Of a DNA stretch of 64,000 nucleotides, positions 1-12,112 are shown piece by piece (within the stretch, counting starts at the first letter, position 1; each line of letters begins with the position of its first letter). The notes under the pieces were generated by a model. The model worked only from the letters and a program-made list of their open reading frames with translations, had not been told where the DNA came from and did not search any database. A program made the position numbers and the translations under genes. The stretch spans positions 1,639,390 to 1,703,389 of the forward strand of contig VZDJ01007747.1 of assembly GCA_008694505.1 (NCBI GenBank), written 5' to 3'. This DNA comes from Cyanoderma ruficeps. Lineage: Eukaryota > Chordata > Aves > Passeriformes > Timaliidae.

Positions 1-3000
1 TCATTTTCTCCAGTGCAGACCCTGTTCAAATCCCTGCTGGCCGCTGTGTTTGAGCACTCTGCAATCAGCACTACGGTGTCTGTGTGGGATCTGTCTGCTC
101 CTGAGTCACTGTGTCCCTGCAGAGAGCATGAGGTCACTTGCTGCTAGAGCAGAGCACTCGCAGGGACCGCCTGGAGCTCGGCTGGACTGGGGAAATGTCT
201 TTTACACAAGAGACAGGTTCCTCTCTGCTGCCCACCATCAACTGTCCTGCCTCTGCTCCAGAAGCAACCAATAATGGGTTTTTTATTAACACAAGCATTT
301 AGGAAAGACAGGCTTGCAAAATTTACTATCTGGAACATCTATGTCTCTTGCACCACGCAAAAGCAATACCTACACACACCCCATACACACACTGTGCTGT
401 GTGCGTACTAATACTGGGATGTATGGGGAGGAGGGGGAATTTAATTGGAACAAACCCCAAAACTGCTTTCTCAGACCCAGCCCATCACACCTGTGATGGC
501 AGAGAGCATGCAGATATCCCCAATGTTGGGGGAGTCTACTTCTTTTGTGTTTGCCCACAAAGGAATCAGCAAACAATGCTTTTAAATTATCATTAAACTC
601 AGAACTAGTGCCTTGTGGAAAAAAAACCAGGTAGCATTCAATTCAGTTCAAGCAATGGGGCAGAAAATTACATGTTGATACAAACTTAATTCACAAGGGT
701 TTAATAATTTTTTTCCAAGTATTTTGTTCTATTTTATCTGAAAATTTGGTTTCTGAAACCCACGTGACAGCTCTGAGCAGCAGTATTTGATGAAAAATTC
801 TGTCATCCCCTGGCTTTACTCACTGCAAACACTTTTACCTTTCAGAGAAGACAAAATGGTTTGCTACCCTTACCAAAGCTCAGTGACATCAGTATTTTTA
901 GTTTCCTCATTTTCCTCATTTTAGCTTCACCTTCTGGCTGAATAATTTGGTCATCAAACAAATGTGATAATCCAGCAGAAAATGAAAGGCAATGGTATCT
1001 CTAAATACTGTTACATCCACAGCAATAAGTAAATAACACTAATGTAATAAAACTATACAGGTAACAGACTGAACATACATTTAAGTTGATCTTGTGAACA
1101 ACAGTGAGCAGGAATAAAGAAAAGGAAGCATCTCACCTCCAGCAGCTGTTTATGTGATGAGCTGTATGTCCCAGAATGCCATCATCAACACTGGTAACAC
1201 ATGAAATGGTACAAATGAAGAACTGTGTATGGCAGTTAAAGTAGTACAATTTCTGAACCTTGTTTGACTACTGAAATTCCAGAAATTCTACATGAAAAGC
1301 TTCTTCCTAGGGACTTACAAGAATATATGCTTTTTCTACAGATGTGCTTGTCATAAGAAGAACTGACAGGAAACACTTAAGGAAAGGACAGAATTTTCCT
1401 AGGTGCCAAAACATTTTACAGTAGTCTTCTTATGCAGGTTACTAATTTGTTCCAATACACAATGAGGCTTATTACCAGCCACAAATGCTGTGCATAGAAG
1501 TTCACCTCTCAGGCACAGACCCTTGTTCATCCTCCCTTTACAAGATGGAAGAACTCTTCAGTGCTCAGTATTTTCTTTCTTTTCTGGTGCTAACATGATA
1601 ATTCTGGATAAAATGGTCAGATAAACACTTAAATTTTACCTCAGAGGGCATCTTCTGTGGCCCTTGAATCATCTGAACGCTCTTTCACAACTTTCCATCG
1701 TTGCAATAATACTGTTAATACATAATATTTTTTTTCAATATCCAAAACAATTTTTTGACTTTATTGCATGTTTGTCTCTTTGGACATTGACTTGAGCATC
1801 TTCTGTAGAAGGAAAAATCTGACCTGTCTATAACAACAGCTGATGCACTGGCACATCCTCCAAAAGAGCTGTTTGAAATCACAGGAGCCCCAAGCATACT
1901 GGATGTACCATTAAACATGGTGTGCTTGATTCCTCTACAAGACACTTCACCAAAAATTAAAAACAATCAAGAAAAGCTGAGATTTCCTCCTTCTTGCTAT
2001 AAAAAACAAATACCAAAGCACTCAGAGGCCGAGAGACACAAGACTAACTGCAAAATGGTTAAGCTATCCACAAATGTTTCACTGGAGGTCATTCTGAGCC
2101 CTTGGGTAGAAATATGAAAGCAGACAAACTTAGGATGGCTACAACTAAAAGCACCACCTGAGACCTTAACCACTGCCTCATCAGAAGTAAGCACCACGGC
2201 CCAGAAGAGCTCCAAAGTGCAGCTCAGCACCCATTTAACACTTTTTACATTATCTTTCTTGGGATAAGATGGCGGAAGAATCAAAGGAAACGCTTTGCAA
2301 ACAACTCACTACGCAATTTTCAGGTGAAATTTTAATTGCACAGAAATAAATGCCTTCGGCATTATCATTACAAAATCAAGTTTATCTTTGTCTTCTTGCC
2401 TTGTTTCAATCGCCCTGGATTGTGCAAGTGGACAAATCACCTGGTTGTGCAAGTTCTAGAAAGGTGATATTTATTCAGCAAATACATTTAAGAAACTGAA
2501 CTTACAAAACATCAGATGCATGAATGTAATTGTTTGTTTCCCTGTAATTATTCTAGGCGGTAATTTAAATACCATCCCTCCAAATACAACTGTGTAAAGA
2601 CAGTAATTCTGCATCACATGCATAGATTCAAAAGGTATTCTTTTCTATAGCTACGGATATTTTATCAATCCAATCTTATATTTCATGTTGGATGATCATA
2701 AAATGCTTAATGAAAATTTAGGGGGCAGAAGCTAAATGGCATTTCATACAGAAACTTCTAATCCAACCAGTGATCTTTACAGACACATCTCAATCACAGC
2801 AAGAAAAATCATCTCACCAAAGAGTGCATGTATCACCAGCCAGCCAAACAAACAAAAGCAACATAAAAGAATTGATTTTAAGTTTGAACATGCATTTATT
2901 TTTTATTTACCTTTCTGTGGCTTAAGGTATTTTTTGGCAGTAATCCCCATACTGTGTCATTTCATTGTTTCTCCATTAAAACTGTCTTTCAAAAGTTTAC

Positions 3001-4042
3001 ATTTATGCGTGCATCCATCCCTACAGCACAACTACATATTCTGGATAATGCAGATGAATAATCCAGCAAGTGTCACAAAACCCTATAGTTTTTAATTGCA
3101 CACTTGCAGGAGGACTTTGAGAAGAACTGCCTGCACCTTCCTCTGAATCAGCAATACAGAAATCTGGAAAGATCCTGGTGAATTCTAGAAACTTTTAGTG
3201 TATATGCAGCCAAATTCATTGTTTTGATACCTCAGAACTAATGCATCTCTGAAGGCAAATGAAAGAATGACACAATTCTGAGATCTTCAACAGTGATAAA
3301 GCTTACCAGCGATATCACATCGAGTTTGATAGCAATGAAACCTGCCTCTGGTCTTGCTCCTTCTCAGTCAAGAAAATGGTCATACCAAGCAATTGCCAAA
3401 ACAAAGCCATGACCAATGTTAAACTGCTGCTCTGCTTTGCTAAATGCTATTAAATTAGGCACAAATTCCTTGAACTTTCAAGGGGTTATGCATACCCTGA
3501 GGTCCCAGTTTCATTTTGCTGGCACGCACTAAACTTTCAAAGGATTTGTCTGTCTCAGACGGTCTCTTCCCCTTCTGATTTGAAGTTATGTCATGACTAT
3601 TACTACAGCAACATGCCAACAAACAGGAAGCCCCAAGGCAAACAGTGCAGGCAACCCAGAGAGCGCAGAAGATTATACACGGTAATGTTTATTTGTGCAA
3701 CACACAAATTCATGTGTGACCAAAGTGCAGGAACGTGTTCCCCAATCACACAGTGTGGCTACCTGCCACCAGTGGAAGCCCGAATCATGAGGATGTTTCA
3801 CTGGGAATGCCTGAAGGGAGGATGGTGCCAATCTCATACCATGCTGTTTTCCTCCCATGGCTGGCAAGAGGATCATAATCCCTCTGCAACTCATCTTGCG
3901 TAACTGAGGACTGAATCCAGCCCTCAGTATTTTAGATAGCAAACTGAGCTGAAACACCATTCATTACACAAGGAAATTTGCCCTAATCACTTCCAAGCAG
4001 GTGCGTGTGTGTAGGCAGGTGTGTTAGGTAAAATCAGCCGTA
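1..4042. other. Intronic sequence, nothing recognised
   Basis: AT-rich unique sequence within ELOVL6 intron 1. The short open frames have no family resemblance I can recognise. I see no repeat family, RNA gene or strong promoter motif. Confidence 0.6.
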
Positions 4043-4640
4043 GAATCACAGAATCAGTTAGGCTGGAAAAAACCTCTGGGATCGTGAAGTCCAACCTTTG
4101 AACACCACCATGTCAATCAGACCACGGCATGAAGGACCTCTTGTCCTGTCACTTGCTGTCCGGGGGAAGAGGCCAACCCTCCTGAGGCTGTACCCTCTGA
4201 TCAGGTAATTCTACAAGAGAGTGAGAAGGTGCCCCTGAGCCTCCTTTTCTCCAGGCTACATAATCTCAGCTCTCTCAGACGCTCCTCAAAGGATTTAACT
4301 CTCCAGACCTTTCACCAGCTCCATTGTTTTTCCCTAGACTCACACTGGCACCTTAATACCTCTCTTGTAGTGAGGGCTCCAGAACTGTACACAGCACTTG
4401 AGGACCTCATCACTGCCCTGGTCTTGCTGGCCACACTATTGCTGATACAGGCCAGGATGGCATTGGTCATTTTGGCCACTGGGCACACACTGCCTCATGT
4501 TCAGCCAGCTGTTGACCAGGATCTCCAGGTCATTTTCCACAGGGCCACTTTCCAATCTCTCTTCCCCTCAGCCTGTAACACTGCCCAGGGTTGTTGTGAA
4601 TGAAACCTAGGACCCAGAACTTGGCTCTTGTTAAAGCTCA
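4043..4640 (-). repeat. CR1 LINE fragment (3' end), minus orientation
   Basis: It begins with the reverse complement of the CR1 3' end (tagaatcacagaatcagtta), then runs back through the 3' UTR and the C-terminal part of the reverse-transcriptase ORF. The phrases gcctccttttctccaggcta, ggccacactattgctgatac and ttgttgtgaatgaaacctag are characteristic of reverse-complemented CR1. The copy is 5'-truncated at about 4640 and carries many substitutions and small deletions. It is retroposon debris in the same orientation as ELOVL6. Confidence 0.9.
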
Positions 4641-4823
4641 ATCAACACATCTGTCAAAACCAAGGGTGCAATTAACGGGAAATTCCCAAACGGCTCAGCC
4701 CACAGCATTGCACAGGAAATGCAATAGAAATAGAGCATTGTATTTCTTCTCCAATTGCTTCCTGTTTACATAGCCCAGCACTGAATAGACCCTATAAAGA
4801 CAAACCCCATAATTGCTGAGAAT

Positions 4824-4899
4824 GACCTTTCTTTGCAGACCTGATTAACCTGGGGAGCCCAAATGCTCACCAGGTTAATCAGGACTGCAAAGAAAGGTC
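4824..4899. repeat. Near-perfect 76-nt inverted repeat (hairpin)
   Basis: The left arm (4824-4853) and right arm (4870-4899) are reverse complements over 30 nt with a single A-A mismatch (4839 against 4884). Inside the 16-nt spacer gagc (4855-4858) can also pair with gctc (4865-4868) after one mismatch, leaving a 6-nt loop. The RNA from either strand would fold into a stem of about 34 bp. It lies in ELOVL6 intron 1, so it would be transcribed in the pre-mRNA. It could be a microRNA-like hairpin, a small palindromic transposon remnant, or a product of replication template switching. I do not recognise it as a known microRNA. Confidence 0.9.
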
Positions 4900-4904
4900 C
4901 AGAC

Positions 4905-7486
4905 CATGTTTCAAAGGCTGTTCTCTTCTTCTCTTTCTAATTGACTCCATCCTGGACTGAAAGGAAGAGATTAAAAAATACACAGCCCTTTTCTACCAAG
5001 CACTAAGCAAATTTAGGTTTAGCCACTTTTACACTTCGGAGCCATAAGGAATGATCCAAAAAGATTATAGACAGAATACAGAAAATTCCTTTTGGCCTTA
5101 CAGGGAATGACAGCTTGATGTTCTTTGCAAATAAGCTAATTTTTTAAGCCTCTGAGATGCTGACCAGGCTTTGGGGATATTTTTTTTCCCCTGGACTCAT
5201 TCTCCAGTCTTCCTGCTTATTTCCCTGCTATTTTAACTGCCTAAACTACACTAAATTGAACTAAATCTAATACAGAATTATGTAATCATTCTAACAACTG
5301 AAAAGTACAGGGCTAGCTGATTCATTCATTATGATCTTCTAAAATGACTTCAAAATCTGCCTTCTGTGAAGACTGTGACTGAGCCCAAAAACATTGCAAA
5401 CCTGTGATTTTTCTCTCCCCACATAGACACTGAAGTGCAGAGAACAGATGGATCTCTGCACAGTTCTGCAAGCATGGGAATGAGGAAAGAGCATGCAGTG
5501 TCTACATGAATTTGCAGTTTGGGCTGTCCATCACTCTTCTACTGTAGTAAGGAGCAGTATAATATCTCTAATAGGTAGTAGAGAAACAGCACTATTGTCA
5601 TTTTGTATCAGACACTCTAGTCTAGTCACACCAACCTGTGCAGGTTCCTGCATCACCTTTTGTTACTGAGGAATAGCTTATATAGATGTTAAGATTTTAT
5701 TTTATCAACCTCTGAAAGCTCAGCATTTAAACAGAGTCTCTGTCTCCAGTTAACTCCAATGTGAAGTCCTTTCCAGAGCATCCAGATTCCCACACATCAC
5801 ATGCTGAAGCTTCAATGCTCTCAGGAATTTGGCTACCTGATTTTGCCTTATTTGATCTGTCAGAAAATTGGCAAAACACTACCGTGACTGCATTTGGTCT
5901 GCTACATCTGTTGTATAGTAGGGCAGTTATTAAAGTCCCACCTATGGAGAGCAAAAAGAAGAAACACTAAATAAGAGAAGAGAGCCTTGGTGTCTCAAGT
6001 AAAATTATTTTGTAACTGAACAGCAACTGCATTAGAGATTAACTGTTAGTAGAAAGAAATATGACTCTAGAGAATAACCTAAAGACAACACTGATCTTTC
6101 TCTAGAGAGCTTTTTCTGCAAGGTAAGAACATCATCTTTTACATCTCAGTAAAACCTGTGCTTTTTTTTTTTTTTTGCTTAAATCTTTGTGCTTTTTGAT
6201 TCTGGAAGCCTGTACTTGATACTTTATTTCCTATTTACTTGACTTAAAACTTGGTTCTGACTTATGAACCGATTTGCAGAAGATGACAAATTTATAATGC
6301 TGAAAACTCTGCTAATATATTCCAGACCACGTTGCTAAAATGACAGAAGTTTGAGAATAAGGCCTTCTAAATTAACCTCTTATCAGACTTAGGATACCTA
6401 AGTAATACCAGAAATGTACTGTACATAACTGAAGAAATCACAGAACAGAATTATATACAAAAGAACAGTAACAGTATTGTTCTACATTTCATTTGGAAAA
6501 AGTAACCCTAAAAGGTTTTAAACCTTCTTTGTGTTCAATGAAATGAACTTATATGAACTTAAGAATGTACAGCATGTTGGAATTTTAGATCTACTTCACA
6601 TTCACTATATGGAAATCATTAAGAATCTAAATCAAAGATTTTTCAATACTCAAAAAATCTAATATAGTTGAAACCTGGGCCTGAATCTTTCACTTTTTGC
6701 ATGCAGATTTGCTCCATCTTCACCCTGAGATGAACCAGAAGCACGTCCCAGAGTGAGAGAAAGAATGGTATCTCATGCAGGACCCACAGTTCAGGAGGGT
6801 ACCAAGTAAAATGCAATGATGTAAAACACAAGAGTACACACCATGCATAGTGAAATGGAAACAGGGGTTATCCCCATGTGTCAGTGACTGCAGGTGCAAT
6901 AAGTCTTTACAAAACAATGCTCATTACATTTGCTTTTGAGAAGTGCCATAAAATTGAGACACTGCATGATGCTACCCAAAGATGCCACTATTTTCTACTC
7001 AAGGGTGATAAAACAATATCTGACATTAGTGTGACTTCAGCCTACTGGATAACACACTAACCTTTGGTGAGGAGTCCAAATATAGTTATTTGTCTAACCT
7101 GGGTTAGAAATAGGATTACCATTTAAATGCATGTCAGTGTCTACTGGGATAAGCTATTTCACTAAACAGTTACCTAATGCCACAACAAGACTCCCCTCTA
7201 CAAAGCTCTTGACACATTACAGAAGTGTTTATTGTTTCGGCTTACAAGCCAAAGATCAAAAGATATCTTGAACAGAACATGAAAAAGTGAGAGGCAAGCC
7301 ATGAAAGTCTTACGGACAAAGCACTGACACCAGGAACCAAAGACGACAGCTTTGGTCAGATGGGTTTCTTCATACATGCTTAATCACTGAATTTAACCAG
7401 TGAAAGTGCTGTGTAGCCCTTTATGAACTAATAAGCAGCCAGGAAGAATTTAGACAAATACTAATTACAGCGTGTTCATGGAAAAG
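4905..7486. other. Intronic sequence, nothing recognised apart from a poly-T run
   Basis: AT-rich unique sequence. The only notable low-complexity element is a T15 run at 6162-6176. No gene, RNA or repeat family is recognised. Confidence 0.6.
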
Positions 7487-7965
7487 CATAGAATCACAGC
7501 ATGGTTTATGTTGGAAGAGACCTTAAAGATCATCTATGTCCAACCTCCTTGCTGTAGGCAGGGACATGTTCCACTAGACTGCATTACTGAAAGCCCCCTC
7601 CAACCTGACCTTGAACACTTCCAGGGATGGAGCACACACAGCTTCCCTGGGCAACTTGTTCCAGCGCCTCATCACCCCCACAGCAAAGAATTTCTTCCTT
7701 ATATCCCATCTAAATCTACACTCAGTTTAAAGCCATTATGCCTTGTCCTATCACTACATGACTTTGTAAACTGTCCCTCTCCAGCCCTCTCATAGCCCCC
7801 TTTGGGTACTGGAAAGCTGCTCTAAGGTCTCCCCAAAACCTCCTCTTCTCCAGGATGAACAGATCAAACTCTTTCAACCTGTTTTCATAGGAAAGGTGTT
7901 CCAATCCTCTGATCATCTTTGTGGCCTCATCTGGACTCACTCCAACAGGTCCACGTCATGTACCC
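7487..7965 (-). repeat. CR1 LINE fragment (3' end), minus orientation
   Basis: It starts with agaatcacagcatggtttat, the reverse complement of a CR1 3' terminus. It continues through ccttgaacacttccagggat and ttgttccagcgcctcatcac, then the C-terminal RT coding region ending near ctggactcactccaacaggt. It is of a different CR1 subfamily from the copy at 4043, judged by its 3' UTR. It is truncated at the 5' side near 7965. Confidence 0.9.
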
Positions 7966-10256
7966 CAATCAGCACTCCCACTCGGTAATTTGTCATAATT
8001 AAACAAAATTTGTCATGTGCAAGTACCTGCAAAATGCCTGCAATACATCCGTAGGATAGCAACATCCTCACTGCTTAAGACTCAAGCAGATGTAAACAAA
8101 CATTGAGATGGATACTCATAAACCTGTCAAATAAATAAATTCCAGGATGTGCACACACTACCTCAAGTTATTAAACAATGAAGGCTGATCCAAAGTAAGT
8201 CAGCAGACATGTAGTGCCAACATACACTAAAAAAAACAAGAGACAGAAAAGCTTGACAAAATGTTTAGGAAAGTCACATAGGAATAATCTCTGTATGAGA
8301 AACAAGTATTTATATGGCCTTGAGGCTCTTCTCTTTTTGAGTCAGCATTCTTTTATGGCTCCTCATGGCATAGAAAAAGACTTGTCCTATGGCATTAGTG
8401 GAAGCTTTGCCTGGGTTTGCTTCCTGAAACACAACAGCAAAAACGTAGCAGTCAAAGGCAGAGACTTACAAACTGCTTTAGTACTTTTCTGGTATCAGCC
8501 ACAAAAGATGTCCCCTGTCAAATGAAAGGCACTCTCATTGTGTGGGTACAGTTATAAAATTCCGAGTAACTCAGAAAACCATAAACAATCCTTATGAAAC
8601 TCTATTTTTAAAATAAGGTGTACATATAATGTGCATTTAGTTTAAAATCTGACGTAAAAGATCAAAACACCTGAATCCTGGAGTATCACCAAATCCTACC
8701 TAGATTACTTTTTAATCACTGCAAATCAGGATAGAAATTGCCAGCTAGTAGAAGGCAGATTAAATGCTAATGTAGTCTAGAAACTTTGAAACTCAAAACT
8801 GAATTAGTGGAGAAGCACTTTTAAACCTAAAAAAAAGATGTTCAACTAACAGAGAAAAAAGTGGTGGTCGATACTTATTCTGTTGTGCTGTAGCCAGCAG
8901 GATGTTTCTCCCAGGGAAGCTGAAGAGAGCTGAAAGCATCTTGTGCTAGGCTTCACTTCAGTGAACAAGGTCGCATGGTCCATTGGGCAGCTTCTCAGAC
9001 CTCCTTGGCTGGTAAAATATTTTATGCCTCATTTGAACCAAACCAAACCTTTCTCCTTCTCTCTCAACCAGCCTTCCACCCAATGCCTCTGCTTGCAGAC
9101 ACAAACAGGCACCATTTTCAAAATCAGACAGTGATGCTGCTTACGACGACAGCATCAGGCTCCTTTCTGCAGATGGCTTTAAATTCTACTCCAAGTGCAG
9201 ATATGAAGTCTATGTTGGTTAACAGCAACAGAAAGAAATTCAGCCAAGTATCTGGGAAATACAGGTACTCTTTCAGAGAGCTGCCAAATCTGAAGCTTTA
9301 AAAAGTATCAATATACAACATAGGCCAAGAAGTAGTACTGGATTAAACAGGAATGCTACAGGTCTATTAAAATCATTAAAAATAACAACTTGGACTTAAT
9401 AACCTCTGTGTTATGATGTCTCAACATGCTTGTAAAATAAACAGCTGGAAAATCTGATCTAACTGTCCATATAACTAATATATGAATATTTCCTTGACTC
9501 TGCAGCCTAAAGTACCTTTCAAAGGTACAAACCTCTTTATCTCACAGAAAAAGCCAAGTGGTCAACTTTGGGCTGGGAAAGGCATATGGCACAAAGCTGA
9601 AAGGTCAGCAGTTTGGAAGCCAACCAGGGTGGAAGCAGGCTTAGAGTTTACAGCCTACTGGGAATTCTGGTAAGGCAACAAAGCCTTCTCCTGAACTCTT
9701 AAAAGAGGGAATTTGAAAGCTGGGTGGCAAAGTCCTGGTTTCCATTTAAACTCTGCACTGAAGCAGCTTTTCATCACAGAAATTCATCACCCAGCTGCAC
9801 AAAGGAACATAAAACATTACTGGGAGCAGATCCTGCAGTTTGGAGGTGGAAAAGAGTTCATCTGTTCCAGCACCACTGCTCACCATGTCCTGTGAGAGTG
9901 TGTCATGCTGAAGGAAAAGCTTACTGCTCACCTTAGGCAATAGAAATGAAGCAATATTTTAGTAGAGCAGACCTTGCCAGAATACACACTCCCACTAACT
10001 GATAAAGATAAGGCACCTTTCTTAAAGCTCTTGTATTATTGTCTGTTCTGGAACTGGCTTTTGTTCAGTTAGGCAAAAAAAATCTAAATGTATGACTTAC
10101 AAAGAGGTCATGCCAGATGCTGTTTGCCAGTAAGTAGAACAAACTCAGAGGAAGCTGGGATAGAGAAGATGGGCTAATTTAATTTAAAACAAAAGCTCTG
10201 CTTATCATTTAGTTCTCACTGTATGGGTTCAAGGTGCCAGGCACTGCTTTTGAGAC
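7966..10256. other. Intronic sequence, nothing recognised
   Basis: Unique AT-rich sequence between the CR1 fragment and the ERV-L remnant. I looked for a continuation of the retroviral pol frame below 10257 and found none, so the remnant is cut off there. Confidence 0.55.
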
Positions 10257-10560
10257 TCAGTAAAAACAAGTGGCTTTCAGAAAGATTTGGACAATTTTAT
10301 CCCCTTTTTCAAAAACTTCTGCTTCATTGCCCCACACAATGATATCATCAATGTACTGCAGGTGTTCCAAAACTTATTCCCACTTCAGTGCAGTCAGGGT
10401 AAATCCATGGCAGATGATAGGTCTGCATTTCTACCACTGGGGCAGCAGGTTTCAGGTGCACTGCATGCCCCTCCAAGTGAAAGCAGACTGCAGCCTGCAT
10501 TCTGCTGTCAAAGGAACTGAGAAAAATGCATTCACAAGTGTACAAAAGTATGTGTACAAG
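10257..10560 (-). pseudogene. ERV-L-type endogenous retrovirus pol (reverse transcriptase) remnant
   Basis: One minus-strand frame runs through this block with no frameshift and carries reverse-transcriptase landmarks in the right order. These are NAFFSVPL near 10520, FTWRG at about 10481-10467, an ICHG motif near 10400, and the catalytic YIDD box at 10355-10344 followed by IIVWGN. The motif set and spacing match class III (ERV-L) pol rather than CR1. Three in-frame stops fall between FTWRG and YIDD, so it is dead. Upstream, similarity becomes uncertain beyond about 10560, and downstream it ends at a stop at 10257. No LTRs, gag or integrase are recognised nearby. It is an old, heavily truncated insertion in ELOVL6 intron 1. 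Confidence 0.8.
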
Positions 10561-12047
10561 CACACACTGTCCTGATACTGTTTGAATATACACTTGGCCC
10601 ATTATGTATTCAGAATCAATGACAAAAATGTAAATCCTAAAGTGAGTAAAGCTGGGCACAAGTCCTTAGCATTGCCACTGAAATGCCTGGAGGGCTTTCA
10701 GAGTTTGATTCAAGAAGTTGACAGTCATTTCCACTATGAAGAAACAGCTAACAGAAGACACCAGAGAAGCTGCATGTTTAACTCCCTCCAGCACTTACAA
10801 AAGTCACAATCAAAAATGCCAAGATTCTTCTGAAGTTTCTGTTTGCAAATGCTAAATATCACTGATCTCACTGAATCTGGAATACTGAAACCTGCAATAA
10901 GAAATCCTATAAATACTGTTTAACTTGAGAAAAACAATCATGCCTAAGAAGAACCAAAAAGGCAGCCCTTTCCAGGCTAAAGTTCCTCAAAGTGTTCAGG
11001 CACCCAGAAGCCTGGCTCTGTTCAGCTGCTGATGTGCAGAACCAGCCCAGAGAGGCTGCAGTTTCAACACAGGGAGAGTTTTGAAGGCACAATGGAAGCT
11101 GCATTCCTCTTGGTGATGTTGAGGAGCACTGTCTGTCTGCACCTAGACTGACACAAAAGTGGTAAGCAGGAAGGAGAAGGCAGAGAGGCAAACAGCATGT
11201 TTTGTTTACAGCAATGCTGCTGCAAGGTGATGCTGTGTAGTATGATCTCATGGGAATGCATACATAATGCTCTTTGAGCCATAAGAAGAAGCTGTTAAAT
11301 AGTTCCCTGGTAGCTGGCCATGCAGTGTCCTTGCATGAGGACTACTGTGAATACACTGGACATCGTCTGATTAAACAAGAGAAAGGAGCATCATGTGATG
11401 CCAACTTAATGAGATGGGCTTCAAACCAGACCTAAACAAGCTAAACAAGAAAAATAAATGGTGGCTTATTTAGAAGCCCTTGAGAAGACAAGACAGGTTC
11501 AATCATCTGTGGTACTTGTACAGAAAGCTTAGGAGCCTGGGATTTAAAGGGAAAGAACTCGAAGACATAATGTCCTTGCATAGTAACCCAGATCCTCAAA
11601 TATTTTAGGATCATCATTTAGGATCACTGGTATTCAAAAAGACACGTCAGAAATGAGCTGTACCTCCAGAAGTATATGAACATTGCATATCAAGAACAGG
11701 CATTCCCTGAAGTGGCAAAAGACATGGACACTTAATGGCTCCGGGTGAGAGATCAAAGTGGGAAAGCACACTGGGCTGTGAGCACGCAGGGCTGCTGCAG
11801 CACAGCTGGTGAAGAGCAGCCAGATAAAGCCCTTCCAGGAGCAACCTACAACCAGAGTGGGCGGTAAGCAGGGCCTCTGATCACCCATACTTCTCCTAGC
11901 AAAGCAGGACAGTGGTGACCCAGAAGCTCTACCAAGGTTCATAGCCATACCCATGTACGGCTTGCACTTAGAAAGTGCTTTCAGACACAGGCTGCCTGTG
12001 TTAGTTTTCTGCAAGTGAAAACACGAAACTGCCTACAGGCCACTCCC
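10561..12047. other. Intronic sequence, possible far end of ERV-L pol then nothing recognised
   Basis: From 10561 to about 10745 a few minus-strand residues (for example MTVN) could be the decayed start of the RT domain, but frames shift and I cannot assign it firmly. The rest is unique sequence without recognised features. Confidence 0.4.
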
Positions 12048-12112
12048 TGAAGAGTTGGACTTGATGACTCTTGTGGGTCCATTCCAGCTCAGAATATTCC
12101 GTGATTCTGAAT
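12048..12112 (+). repeat. CR1 LINE 3'-end fragment, plus orientation
   Basis: A short piece reading gagttggacttgatgactct and then the terminal CR1 motif ending in atattccgtgattctg. Only the last part of the 3' UTR is retained. Confidence 0.8.

Noticed and set aside
7472..7795. 107-codon plus-strand open frame
   Set aside because: It is antisense translation of a CR1 fragment.
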